Position numbers and translations under genes: made by a program. The notes beneath the pieces were generated by a model. The model was not told where the DNA came from, did no database searches, and worked only from the letters and a program-made list of their open reading frames with translations. Of a stretch of DNA of 22,621 bases, positions 14,737 through 22,621 are shown piece after piece (the first letter of the stretch is position 1; each line of letters opens with the position of its first letter). Source of the stretch: Pseudovibrio sp. JCM 19062 (GTDB lineage: Bacteria; Pseudomonadota; Alphaproteobacteria; Rhizobiales; Stappiaceae). The DNA lies in contig BAXV01000057.1 in assembly GCA_001310715.1 (NCBI GenBank), positions 1 through 22,621 of the forward strand, given 5' to 3'.

Positions 14737-15540
14737 TTAGTCTGTTGAAGTTGCCCTGAGCTTCAGCAGATGCTTGTGCTCATGGATGTTTATTTCTTCT
14801 TGAACATCGTCATCTTTTTTTTGAGTACTCTGCGATTTTCGCGCATTCCTCAACGAGTTCGTAAAAGAGACTGATATCATTGTGAAACCCATGCTGCTCG
14901 GCACACCTATGAATGAGGTTGAGCTTTTCTTCTACAAGTTGCTCATGGGTTAATGTGTCTCGAATTTTGAAAAATTCGTGCCTGTACATATTGGTCGCTG
15001 CATTGAGCTTATCCTCATTGCAGTTGGAATTAGGCGTGCCGTTACCATATAGGCGTGCGAACGGCACGAACTCACGGTTGATGGTGATCTGATCACGAGA
15101 TGAGCAGAGAGCTTTTTAACGGCTTTTGCTTTTGCTTCGTTTTCTCCATTTGCCATAGCAACAGGTACATCGACAGTGATGGATACTACCGCACGCTTTC
15201 CAATTGGTGCATAGTCTTTTGAGAATCCCTTGGTTTTTGCAGCTATCCAAGCTGGTGCCCAAAGGTCTGTGCCGGTGATATTCAAATCACTCATGGCTTC
15301 GCTGAGAAGAGTGCAGGTCAGTACAAACCTACCACTCGCACAATCGTTGATTGTATTTGGAATGTTCTCTTCATTCAAAGCATCAATTTTCCGGCAAACC
15401 TCAAGGCTTACGTGGCTTTGCACTTTGCGAATGAAAAGCGAAACAAGTTGCTCAAAACAGTCTCCATCGGTCGACTGCTCAATATTTGTGATGCCGGTAA
15501 CATCACGTTTTAGATTTCGAGAAGTGAGATTAATTGTCAT
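14737..15540 (-). pseudogene. Hypothetical protein, first operon gene (two frameshifts), leader L4
   Basis: ATG 15538-15540 (MTINLTSRNLKRDVTGITNI) directly follows the leader. Reads cleanly for about 145 residues through LFIRKVQSHVSLEVCRKIDA and GKRAVVSITVDVPVAMANGE. It then breaks near 15100, with the restored continuation RDQITINREFVPFARLYGNG, and again at an A8 run near 14815 (seven A's give SKKDDDVQEEINIHEHKH). The final stop is 14737-14739, about 268 residues. Soluble, with a helical C-terminus. Not recognised. Its length and N-terminal pattern suggest a single plasmid-maintenance-type family, but no motif identifies it. Confidence 0.62.
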
Positions 15541-15590
15541 TGCTGTGTCCTTTGAAATTTGGACACAGCACCCTCCTGGGTCTGCACCCA
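15541..15590 (-). promoter_or_regulatory. Structured 5' leader L4 with two mutually exclusive hairpins
   Basis: TGGGTGCAG (15582-15590) pairs with CTGTGTCCA (15560-15568), nine pairs including three G-U, around ACCC-AGGA-GGGT. The same 3' arm can instead form a perfect ten-pair hairpin: TGCTGTGTCC (15561-15570) with GGACACAGCA (15541-15550), loop AAATTTCAAA. This hairpin buries AAAGGA and abuts the ATG. It is the clearest anti-Shine-Dalgarno alternative of the four leaders. Confidence 0.78.
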
Positions 15591-15771
15591 GAAGGAGAGG
15601 AATTGATCGCTGTTTGTTTGCAGAGCCCAGCTAGCTCTTAGAGGCAATGCAATCGCATCACCTAAACCTGCTTGCCTATATCCGTTATGAATAGGGAAAC
15701 AGGCCATATGCGTTAAGCACAGGCTAAAGGATAACGATAGTTGCGCTACCATACAAGACTGCTATCGAGAT
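15591..15771. other. Spacer upstream of leader L4
   Basis: No convincing gene. It should contain the operon promoter on the reverse strand, but no clear -35/-10 pair stands out. Confidence 0.35.
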
Positions 15772-16169
15772 TGAGGTTGGAATTGAACGGTTACGCCTTC
15801 GATAATATCGTGGTCCAGCAAGCGCCTAGCTAATTCAGTGAGCTGCAACCCGTCGCCGGTAACGTAAATGGCGTGAGCCTTTTGCGTGATAGATTGTGCG
15901 GCGCTAATTATAGCTGTTGGGCTACCTGTCAGTAGCCAGTTCTTGATCAGATCTTTTTTTTGTAAGTGTTCTTAATCGCGAATTGCTTTTCACATGCGGC
16001 GTCTGCAAAATTTTTCCTGAACATAACAAGTTGTATATGTAGTTCACTCTTAGTCATATCTGAGAAGGTTGCAAATTCCAACAAAGCTCGCTCTCCTGTT
16101 GCTTTGAGTATGTGGTGCGAGCATAGATGGTTGATTAGGAACCTACTGAGGCTTTGGACGCATTTTTGA
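15772..16169 (-). pseudogene. Hypothetical protein, frameshifted at an A8 run
   Basis: On the reverse strand a continuous frame includes LSRFLINHLCSHHILKATGE, ALLEFATFSDMTKSELHIQL and FADAACEKQFAIKNTYKK. It is cut at an A8 run near 15953; six or nine A's would restore it. It continues DLIKNWLLTGSPTAIISAAQ and LTELARRLLDHDIIEGVTV to TAG at 15772-15774. No ATG with a good ribosome site is found at the 5' end (ATG near 16058 is internal), so the start is uncertain and the left bound approximate. Not recognised. A strong terminator lies between it and the lipoprotein gene, so it needs its own promoter. Confidence 0.45.
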
Positions 16170-16177
16170 AATGAAAA

Positions 16178-16209
16178 TAAAAAACCCCCTTCGGAGAAGA
16201 GGGTTTTCT
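16178..16209 (-). terminator. Rho-independent terminator after the lipoprotein gene
   Basis: AAAACCCCCTTC/GAAGAGGGTTTT stem with a GGA loop. On the reverse strand it ends in six T's. It works best for the lipoprotein transcript and could also act on the other strand. Confidence 0.85.
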
Positions 16210-16228
16210 ACTTGGGGCTTTCTGGGCG

Positions 16229-17007
16229 CTAGGAGTTTATGACCTTTCGGACGTAGCGCTTGATCTCTTTTTCACGCTCAATCAAATTTACAACGGGCTT
16301 ACCAACTGACTTTTTGTAGTGGAGGCTGATTGGTTCCCGGTCACAATAACTTTAGAGCCTTTGCGATGCGGTATGATCTCAATCGTCACTGATGCGTCAC
16401 CTTGTTTGCTTTCTTCAGGGATATCCAACACGAACTTATTCCCACGGCTACCAAGTGGATAGGCGGCTTTATTCTGCTTGAAGCTGGCGATTATAGCCTC
16501 TGTTGGGTACGAAGATGTGATTTCCTGTCTGAAAGAGTAAGATGGTTGGGAAAGCATTCGTTCCAGCTCACGGAAACTGGATGCTTGAGTGGAGTCACCC
16601 TTCCACTTTAAAAAATCTACTCGTTCATATGGGGTGAATGTAATATGATAGCTGTTGCCGACAGGTTTAGCCGTTGCTTTTACGCGATAAGCGTGTGGTG
16701 CCCATCTATTCTTTGTGTACTGGATATCTCCTCGTGATCGATCTACGGTCACGTCAAATGAGTGTGCGCCTGTTGAAACCATATCTGTAGTGCGTTCTGG
16801 AATATAAAAGTCCAATCCAAAAGCGACATCATTTTTATCAACTGCATTGGCCGGTACGATGAAGGTTTTGCTGTAATCCTCAACGGGAGTAGCGACTTCC
16901 GTCCGCTGTATTATCCCAAGGGGGTCCTTTGTCGTTGGAGCTGTCACCTGACAACCTGCTAGAATTGATAGGAGCAATAAAGATGGTAGGCGGAAGTGTT
17001 TGTTCAT
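16229..17007 (-). CDS. Predicted lipoprotein (frameshift near the C-terminus)
   Basis: MNKHFRLPSLLLLSILAGCQ is a lipoprotein signal peptide with lipobox LAGC (Cys19). The mature region is beta-rich (DVAFGLDFYIPERTTDMVST, YRVKATAKPVGNSYHITFTP), consistent with a periplasmic domain. As written it ends at 16288. One added C near 16340 gives TREPISLHYKKSVGKPVVN and EREKEIKRYVRKVINS, with the stop at 16229-16231, about 259 residues, ending 20 bases before the terminator. The restored end fits better because it makes a basic amphipathic tail and leaves normal terminator spacing. Not recognised beyond lipoprotein; cell-envelope or conjugation-associated roles are possible. Confidence 0.72.
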
Positions 17008-17187
17008 TTAGTTTCCCCAAAATGCGAAGCGCGTTTGAAATACTCTAAGTATGCAGCATATATAGAGAAATATACTTGTAAACTCTGAGATTAATCAAAT
17101 TTGTTGATAGTATTGTCAGTACAATAGTAGGTGGTTTTTGTTCTTTTATGTCTCATCCCAAACAAAAAAAACCTAAAATATGGATAT

Positions 17188-17832
17188 CTACTTATGTGCA
17201 AAGCTTTGACTGTGCTTTCCGCAGAGAAAGGATACTATCTTAGGTAGATGTTTTGTCGGAATGTCCCTGATTACCAGAGTCCCACTTCCCCGTTGGGTAT
17301 CGATAGACAAGCTGGCATTTGCGGGATTGAAATACGGAGAAGCATTTAAGCAGAATGATGCATCGATATGTCTGGCTGTTAGATCAGCCGGAATTCTGAT
17401 GCCCAAGGCTTGCACTGTCTCAGCTATCTGTTTTCGTTTTTGCTTCAGCTGTTCCATTGCAATAACAGCGCGAATGGAAAGGGGTTTGACAGGCTCCAGC
17501 ATAGTTTTGTGGATCTCGGTTGCGATCTTGGTGTGTGCTTGCTTAGACTCAAAACGGCTCTTCTTGATCCTTCGATTTATGTTCGGCACCTTCTCACCGT
17601 TTTCTGCAAAGCGTGCGAACTCTCCAATCCATGCGGGAGTGTCCTCGTCAGTTGAGAGAACGAGAGAGATACTGATCCATTCCCCCTCCACCGAAGCTTT
17701 TAAGGCAATAGGAATACTAGGGTGTTCAAAACTGGCTTCCTCATGCTCCGTCATAATTGCCATATGTGTGATCATCTGATTCAGGTATTCACGCTCTGAA
17801 ATTTGCCCCTCATGATGGTCGGGTCTGGTCAT
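17188..17832 (-). CDS. Hypothetical soluble protein
   Basis: 214 residues from ATG 17830-17832 (MTRPDHHEGQISEREYLNQM), with GAGGG upstream. GTG 17908-17910 would add 26 residues of poorer quality. Layout: acidic alpha/beta N-terminal domain (WISISLVLSTDEDTPAWIGE), a strongly basic linker (INRRIKKSRFESKQAHTKI) and a helical middle (AVIAMEQLKQKRKQIAETVQ). A C-terminal domain follows (GSGTLVIRDIPTKHLPKIVS). No frameshift detected. Basic linker plus helices suggest nucleic-acid contact, which is only inference. The 180-base gap to the lipoprotein gene should hold that gene's promoter. Confidence 0.62.
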   Translation of the reverse strand: MTRPDHHEGQISEREYLNQMITHMAIMTEHEEASFEHPSIPIALKASVEGEWISISLVLSTDEDTPAWIGEFARFAENGEKVPNINRRIKKSRFESKQAHTKIATEIHKTMLEPVKPLSIRAVIAMEQLKQKRKQIAETVQALGIRIPADLTARHIDASFCLNASPYFNPANASLSIDTQRGSGTLVIRDIPTKHLPKIVSFLCGKHSQSFAHK

Positions 17833-18027
17833 ACGCTGATAGCCCTCAATAATTCGCTGTTGAGAGATGCATATGAGGCTTTGAAAAGCCCAACACGAAG
17901 CTACGCGCACTTTTATGTAAAATGATCAGGTATGTTGACTAAAAAATAGGTCTCTTTTGTTGGAGCCCTAAACGCAAACGCGGTTGTGCGCAGTCAGCAC
18001 ATCTGGATGCGAGGCTAGAAAGAGTAC

Positions 18028-18132
18028 ATGCTGATGTGGATGTCCCCTTATTCAGAAGAAGAATGGTTTCTTGTTCCTTTTTTTGAAGATAGCTGGCGCG
18101 AGTTTCGCTTCATTGTGTTTATGTTGGCTTAG
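18028..18132 (+). CDS. Possible 34-residue small protein
   Basis: ATG 18028 to TAG 18132. It is rich in aromatic and acidic residues (SPYSEEEWFLVPFFEDSWRE) and ends in a hydrophobic FRFIVFMLA. The ribosome site (GAAAGAG) is weak. A strong terminator 60 bases downstream supports a forward transcript here, which may equally be an untranslated RNA. Confidence 0.3.
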   Translation: MLMWMSPYSEEEWFLVPFFEDSWREFRFIVFMLA

Positions 18133-18189
18133 CAGTTAGAGACTGCACAGATGCGGCATGCGCTGGTAGAGGTCTTATCTAACCAGTGG

Positions 18190-18227
18190 GAAGCACCTCT
18201 CAAGTCGTTTGAGAGGTGCTTTTTTGC
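18190..18227 (+). terminator. Strong Rho-independent terminator
   Basis: AAGCACCTCTCAA and TTTGAGAGGTGCTT form a near-perfect stem around GTCG, followed by TTTTTT. It ends some forward transcript starting between about 17930 and 18130. Confidence 0.92.
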
Positions 18228-18572
18228 GTTTGGTTGACGAGCTTTGTTCTGGTTTTACATTTTTGATGTGGAAATCCCAATTAGTGAGCGTAGCTTCGCA
18301 GATATAGGAGGCGGAGGAGAGATCTTGTTTCAGTTGAAGTGAATGGAAGGAATCAGGTCTGATCTGATTCTTGAAGCATCAACTTCACTTTGTATGTCTG
18401 AGTTGATAACGCAGACTGGTCTTTGTTACCGACAGTTTAATTCAAGGGGCGGAATTAGGCTGAAGAAGAAGAATGAGGCAGAACTATGATATTGAATAAT
18501 AACGATAAATCATCCAGTTTGGGTCTTATCTTGTCAGCGAATTGCTCAAAAATTTATTGCTTGGACCTAATA

Positions 18573-18588
18573 GTTAACGAGCGTTAAC
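18573..18588. promoter_or_regulatory. parS centromere palindrome, GTTAACGAGCGTTAAC
   Basis: Sixteen bases with seven-base arms. It fits the repABC parS pattern GTT-N2-C-N4-G-N2-AAC and lies 104 bases before repA. The RepB (ParB) protein should bind here for partition. Only one copy is found in the window. Confidence 0.82.
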
Positions 18589-18625
18589 CAAAAAACCGTT
18601 GACCATTTTAATAATCGGGTGCAGC

Positions 18626-18674
18626 TTCAAATCTAATGTAAAGGCTAAAAATATGCCTACACCTTAGATTTGAA
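18626..18674. promoter_or_regulatory. Dyad operator candidate before repA
   Basis: TTCAAATCTAA (18626-18636) and TTAGATTTGAA (18664-18674) are exact inverse arms, with inner AGGC/GCCT also paired. The dyad lies 18 bases before ATG 18693. RepA of repABC plasmids autorepresses by binding dyads here; this is the natural candidate. Confidence 0.6.
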
Positions 18675-18692
18675 TAAAGAGGTTTTAGGGTA

Positions 18693-19913
18693 ATGTCCGA
18701 TTTATATCAGTTAGACGGCGATGAGGTGCAGCTGTCGGTTGCAGACCAAGTTAATCAGCATGCGCAGCTCCTCTCGGCGCAACTATCTCATTTAAGTGAG
18801 ATGACATATCCCCCTAAAGCGCAAAAAGTGATGCGGACCTTCACTCCACGAGAAGCTTCTGACATTTTGGGTGTGAACACGCACACGCTGCGTTCAATAG
18901 ACGATAGTGTCTACAGACTGTTTGAGCGTGACCCGCGCAACAATAGAGCCTATACGCTCGAAAATCTCTGGGAAATTAGAAAATACCTCTCCGAAAATGG
19001 CAAGCCCGGTAAGTGGCCGGGGCTGGTGCCTACTAGGTCTGATGCTGAGAAGCTGCAGATTATTTGTGTCGCAAACTTTAAAGGTGGTTCAGCGAAAACT
19101 ACAACAGCTACACCGTTGGCTCAGTATCTCGCGATGCAAGGTCTTCGCACGCTTGCTATTGATTTGGACCCTCAGGCCTCAATGACTTCAATTTTCGGCC
19201 TGCAACCTGAGATTGACATTGGCGATAATACATCATTGTTTGGAGCTATTCGCTATGACGAAGAACGGGTTCCAATCCAACAAGTTATTCGGAAAACCTA
19301 TTTTCATAATCTGGATCTAATACCAGCCAACTTAGAGCTGATGGAATACGAACACCGCGTACCGACTGCTATTAATGACGGTTTGGCGAGAGGAAAGAAC
19401 GCATTTTACCGCTCGATTCATAATGCATTGGATCCCGTCAGAGACGATTACGATGTTATTATCATTGATGCCCCACCCAGCTTGGATATCTGACGCTCGG
19501 GGCTGTGTTTGCATCTACCGGCGTATTAGTGACCGTTCATCCTTCGATGATTGATGTCTCAAGTATGAGCCAGTTTCTAAACATGCTTTCTGATTTGATG
19601 GGCGTGATTGAGGAACATGGCGGGCGCGTTGAACTCGATTTTCTCAAGTATGTCTTTACTCGATACAATCCCAACGATCATCCTCAGTTGAACTGCGGGA
19701 CACTGATGCGTGGGTTATTCGCTGATAATGTTTTGAAAAGCGCGGTTTTAGATTCAACAGCGATTGCTCATGCTGCTCTTGAAAAAAAAGACCATCTATG
19801 AAATTGACAAAGGAATAGTAAGCGGGCCGACGTTAACACGAGCATTAGACAGTGTGAATGCAGTTAATGGAGAGATTTACGAACTGATCCTTTCAGCATG
19901 GGGGCGCTCATAA
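18693..19913 (+). pseudogene. repA: RepA partition ATPase (two frameshifts)
   Basis: ParA-type ATPase of repABC plasmids, for partition and autorepression. N-terminal helix-turn-helix (FTPREASDILGVNTHTLRSI), deviant Walker A FKGGSAKTTT near residue 130, LAIDLDPQASMTSIFG and IIIDAPPSLG. The frame breaks at about 19488, where the GG in TTGGATATC needs a third G (LGYLTLGAVF). It breaks again at an A8 run near 19791, where seven A's give EKKTIYEIDKGIVSGP. Restored it ends at TAA 19911-19913, about 406 residues, normal for the family. Its stop overlaps the repB ATG (TAATG). A replicating plasmid needs this gene, so the breaks are probably sequencing errors. Confidence 0.9.
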
Positions 19914-20958
19914 TGTCCAAGAATAGCCGGAAAGATCAGGTCAACAAATTGTTCGCTGCGCCGATCGATCCTCAAACACTATTGAAAAAAAACTGCAGAG
20001 AAAAGGCAAACGAAGCCAGGAAGCACTGGCCCAATTAGAGCTATGTCTGGCAACTTAATGGAGGTCGAACAAGCTAACGAACAAATGAAAGCATTGATTG
20101 CCAAAGGAGAGGCAGTCTATTTGCTCAACCCCTCTGATATTGACCCCTCTCTCGAACCGGATCGAATTCGTTTTACAGATGAAGAAGCGTTCGAGAGCAT
20201 CAAAAAATCTATCGCTGAAGACGGTGTTCGCACTCCGATAACTGTTCGACCTCATCCAGAGAAGCCAGATCGATACCAGACTGCATTCGGCAACCGGCGC
20301 CGGACAGCATGTGAACAGCTTGGTATCTTAGTCCCTGCCCTCGTGAAACATATGTCCGATGAGGAGATGCTTATCGCGCAAGGGCAAGAGAACAATGAAC
20401 GACAGAACCTCACGTTCTTGGAGGTGATCCTTTGGGTTTGGCGATTATGGGAAAAGAAGAATCTACAGATCCTCGATTGCGCGGGCAATAGGCAATAAGT
20501 CAGAAGCAACGGTGTCATCCTATATGTCACTCGCGAGAAAGTTGCCGGATCAAGAGGTTATTGAGTGGATCGGTAATGCTCGTGAAGTTGGCCGACCACG
20601 TTGGGAAGAGTTCGTTGATTTGTGGGATGATGACCTCGTCAAGGATGCAATTAAGAAAGAGATTTCGAACGCATCCAAAGACGACTCTAACATGCTTGGG
20701 ACGGAGGGGCGTTTCACTCATTTGTTGGACATCGCAACAGACATCTCCAAGCAACAAAGCACACAGAAACCGACCAAGCGGCAAGTTGTCCGTTCGAAGA
20801 TTGGACCTTCATCTGAGGTCTCCCTTAAGGAGACAGCATCGAAAATGACGGTCGAGATCGATTTGAACAAAACACCAAAGCTAGCTGCATTCCTGAAGAA
20901 TAATCTGGAGAAATACATTCAAGAATTTCATGAGGAGGAAGAGATGGAGAAGCACTAA
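19913..20958 (+). pseudogene. repB: RepB (ParB-like) centromere-binding protein (two frameshifts)
   Basis: Starts at ATG 19913 in TAATG (MSKNSRKDQVNKLFAAPIDP). An A8 run near 19990 shifts the frame (seven A's give KKTAEKRQTKPGS), after which MSGNLMEVEQANEQMKALIA follows. ParB signatures are visible: LLNPSDIDPSLEPDRI, GVRTPITVRPHP, box I GNRRRTACEQL and box II AQGQENNERQNLTFLE. A further break near 20470 rejoins at IARAIGNKSEATVSSYM, part of the helix-turn-helix DNA-binding domain. The C-terminal dimerisation part ends in EFHEEEEMEKH at 20958. Restored length is about 347 residues. Confidence 0.88.
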
Positions 20959-20961
20959 TGT

Positions 20962-21038
20962 AAAACGGCTTTGAGGTGGAACCTGCAAAGCCGCTTTAAA
21001 CTGCTCCAAGCAAAACGCTCGAACAGATAGATCTTAGC
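20962..21038 (-). ncRNA. ctRNA antisense incompatibility RNA between repB and repC
   Basis: On the reverse strand, -35 TTGAAA (21068-21073), a 17-base spacer and -10 TAGATT (21045-21050) predict a start near 21038. The RNA of about 75 bases ends in a terminator stem, GCGGCTTTG/CAAAGCCG plus TTTT (about 20962-20995), just past the repB stop. Position, orientation and terminator are those of the repABC ctRNA, which blocks repC expression. Confidence 0.82.
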
Positions 21039-21150
21039 AAATCCAATCTAGTTCGACACCGACTATATTTCAACCAGAAATTTCTGGGAACGGTATTTGG
21101 CGCGTTTTTTTTGGAGTGATTGATAACTTTATTCATTCGAGAGCGCTCTT

Positions 21151-22458
21151 ATGACCATGAGTGTAGCATCATTTCGCAAATTAACCCCGGCAATGGTTGC
21201 CAGCCAGCGTTTGGCTATGGCGAATGACATTGCAAAGACAACCAAATCTGAAGTGGCCATGGCTTTAAAAAAAAGCGGCCCCGGCATTGGGTATTGACGG
21301 TACGACCTATCATATCCTGGATATTCTAATCGGGCTCACTTTAGCCGATGATTGGAAGCAATCTCGCCGTCCGTTGGTTGCGATCTCAAACGAAAAATTG
21401 GCAGAGTATGTTTGCCGCTCTAAACGTACTGTAGTGAGGTCTATTCGCAAGCTCGTAGAAGCTGGTGTCCTGGCCTACAAGGATAGCCCTACTGGTAGGC
21501 GCTTTATCTACCGTAGGGGCGATGAGCGGACCATTGAACGTGGTTATGGCTTTGACTTCTCCCCTGCACGCCAACGAGTGCAAGAGCTCAAGAAATTAGG
21601 GCATGAGTTTGCTGAGCGCCTGAAGAGAGAACAAGATGCCAAAAGAACTATCAGCCGCCTTAGCCGCGCATTAGAAGACTTAAGGCTCCTTGCAAGACAG
21701 GAAGGCGTAGACTTTCAAGACGTTACTTGTGCCCTTAGCCAGATCGATCAGCAAGGCTACGATGCAATAGGAAAGGCAGAGGCCTTAACACTCTTACATG
21801 AGCAGGCAATCGAATTGTTTGAGGGAGAAGGTAAGGAGGGAAATGAAGAGTATGACAATGACCCAACCTTGGGTAGCAACTTTGTTCAGAATGAACAATT
21901 GACAACCATAGGTGACACCAATGTCACCCTATATAATAATACAACCCATCAAGACTCTTCAAATAGTAATAGAATGCGGCGATCATCTAACGATGATCAC
22001 TCAAATAGACTTAGTCTCGCTAAACGCTCGCCCAAAATGGCTTTTGAAAAAAAGTTATTTGAGCAAATCCCATGCCGAATATCCCACTCATGCGACAGAT
22101 GCTAGTTCACCTGAAGGATTCACTACCGCATTATCGGATGTGTCGTTGGGTCTACTCAAGCAAGCGACACTTGAAACGCAGAGCACGCTTGATTTTGAGC
22201 TTACAAATTGGGCAATTCTTGACGAATCCAGTACCGATATGCGCCTATTAATAGGCTTGTCTGAAGCGGGTTGGCTGGACGCTTGTTCCAAGTTGGTAGG
22301 TATCTGGCTGGTGCTATTCTGATCACAACCGTTGAAAAATCGCTGCGTGATCCCGCTGGAATTACGCGCCTGCAGGCTACTTTAGGGCATGCGTTGATAG
22401 GGCAATTGATGGCAAGTTGGCGCTTCACAGGACGTTATTCGGATTGAGCCAGGTTTAA
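21151..22458 (+). pseudogene. repC: RepC replication initiator (four apparent frameshifts)
   Basis: ATG 21151 (MTMSVASFRKLTPAMVASQR). An A8 run near 21270 must lose one A to give ALKKAAPALGIDGTTYHILD. The winged-helix initiator core follows (VAISNEKLAEYVCRSKRTVV, FSPARQRVQELKKLGHEF). Breaks at an A7 run near 22050, near 22297 and near 22372 are cured by single bases. The conserved end then reads AGAILITTVEKSLRDPAGIT, PAGYFRACVDRAIDGKLALH and LFGLSQV to TAA 22456-22458, about 435 residues. The AT-rich middle, with polar residues of low complexity, is where oriV sits in this family. The 163 bases after it show no gene. Confidence 0.87.
21880..22000. other. Candidate oriV inside repC
   Basis: AT-rich stretch with two perfect dyads, GGTGACA-CCAA-TGTCACC (21911-21928) and GATCATC-TAAC-GATGATC (21981-21998), around an AT-rich run (TATATAATAATACAA). 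repABC plasmids carry oriV within the repC coding sequence in such a region. Confidence 0.5.
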
Positions 22459-22621
22459 GGGTTTCCTGTGCCAAGTGAACGAAACGAGTTTAGTGAGCAA
22501 TCCTTTTGCTACGCATTGTGTGTCGTCCTAGTGCCGTACAGCAAAAAGAATTTCATCGTCCAGTGCGAATGAGGCGACATGTTTCAAGCAATGTTGTCCC
22601 CTTCCTGGAAACGGCAATTTG

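Larger units (their letters stand above)
18228..18692 (+). promoter_or_regulatory. repABC upstream control region
   Basis: 465 bases without a gene. It holds the parS palindrome and, close to repA, a dyad. No -35/-10 pair is convincing. Confidence 0.55.

Noticed and set aside
16402..16611. Forward frames opposite the lipoprotein gene and similar antisense frames at 17261-17779 and 15230-15634
   Set aside because: Shadows of well-supported reverse-strand genes, without ribosome sites.
18120..18190. tRNA-like stretch before the terminator
   Set aside because: No acceptor/T-arm pairing or GTTC-type T-loop can be built.
14815..22052. Programmed frameshifting at A7-A8 runs as an encoded mechanism
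   Set aside because: The same genes also carry shifts outside poly-A, and lost G/C bases are equally frequent elsewhere; error in the sequence explains both more simply.

Overview
This is a segment of an alphaproteobacterial repABC plasmid. Three things point there: a repA-repB-repC module with a parS palindrome and a repB/repC antisense RNA, an alphaproteobacterial-type LexA box (GAAC-N7-GAAC), and a block of accessory genes including DUF2958. Base composition is mid-GC, higher in the transposon at the left and lower in the central array. The genus cannot be fixed from the sequence; a marine Rhizobiales/Rhodobacterales-like host is only a guess.

Layout. (1) 1-3690: a Mu/Tn552-like transposon with a serine resolvase, a DDE transposase, an AAA+ target-selection ATPase and a UPF0149 remnant. 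It ends in a right terminus carrying about seven transposase-site-like repeats. (2) 3700-10111: a second, intact serine recombinase preceded by an inverted-repeat res-like site, then an array of small accessory genes. The array genes are unknowns, a CoiA-like nuclease (reverse strand), a GIY-YIG protein, a conserved overlapping pair and a trypsin-like peptidase. They are punctuated by an almost invariant 13-bp box, TCCATAAAAGGAG, which is also their ribosome-binding site. Two copies of the box sit at the end of a GC-rich 97-126 bp repeat. (3) 10114-12260: a Y-family DNA polymerase and a divergent small gene sharing a LexA box, then a small membrane protein. (4) 12459-16207: a reverse-strand operon of plasmid accessory genes. 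Four of them are preceded by a conserved structured RNA leader whose 3' arm can pair either with its own 5' arm or with the Shine-Dalgarno region. (5) 16229-17910: a lipoprotein and an unknown protein on the reverse strand. (6) 17911-22458: a regulatory region with a possible small transcript, parS and an operator, then repABC with ctRNA and a candidate oriV inside repC.

A general caution: most genes contain single-base indels that, when corrected, restore long family-like proteins. The errors are mainly lost G/C bases in short G/C runs and extra bases in A7-A8 runs. All three rep genes are affected, although the plasmid must replicate. Sequencing error is therefore the simplest explanation, with real decay second. 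Genes broken this way are typed as pseudogenes below, with the restored reading described.

The two systems most worth pursuing are the box-bounded gene array behind a serine recombinase, which looks like a non-integron cassette platform, and the family of four switch-like 5' leader RNAs.
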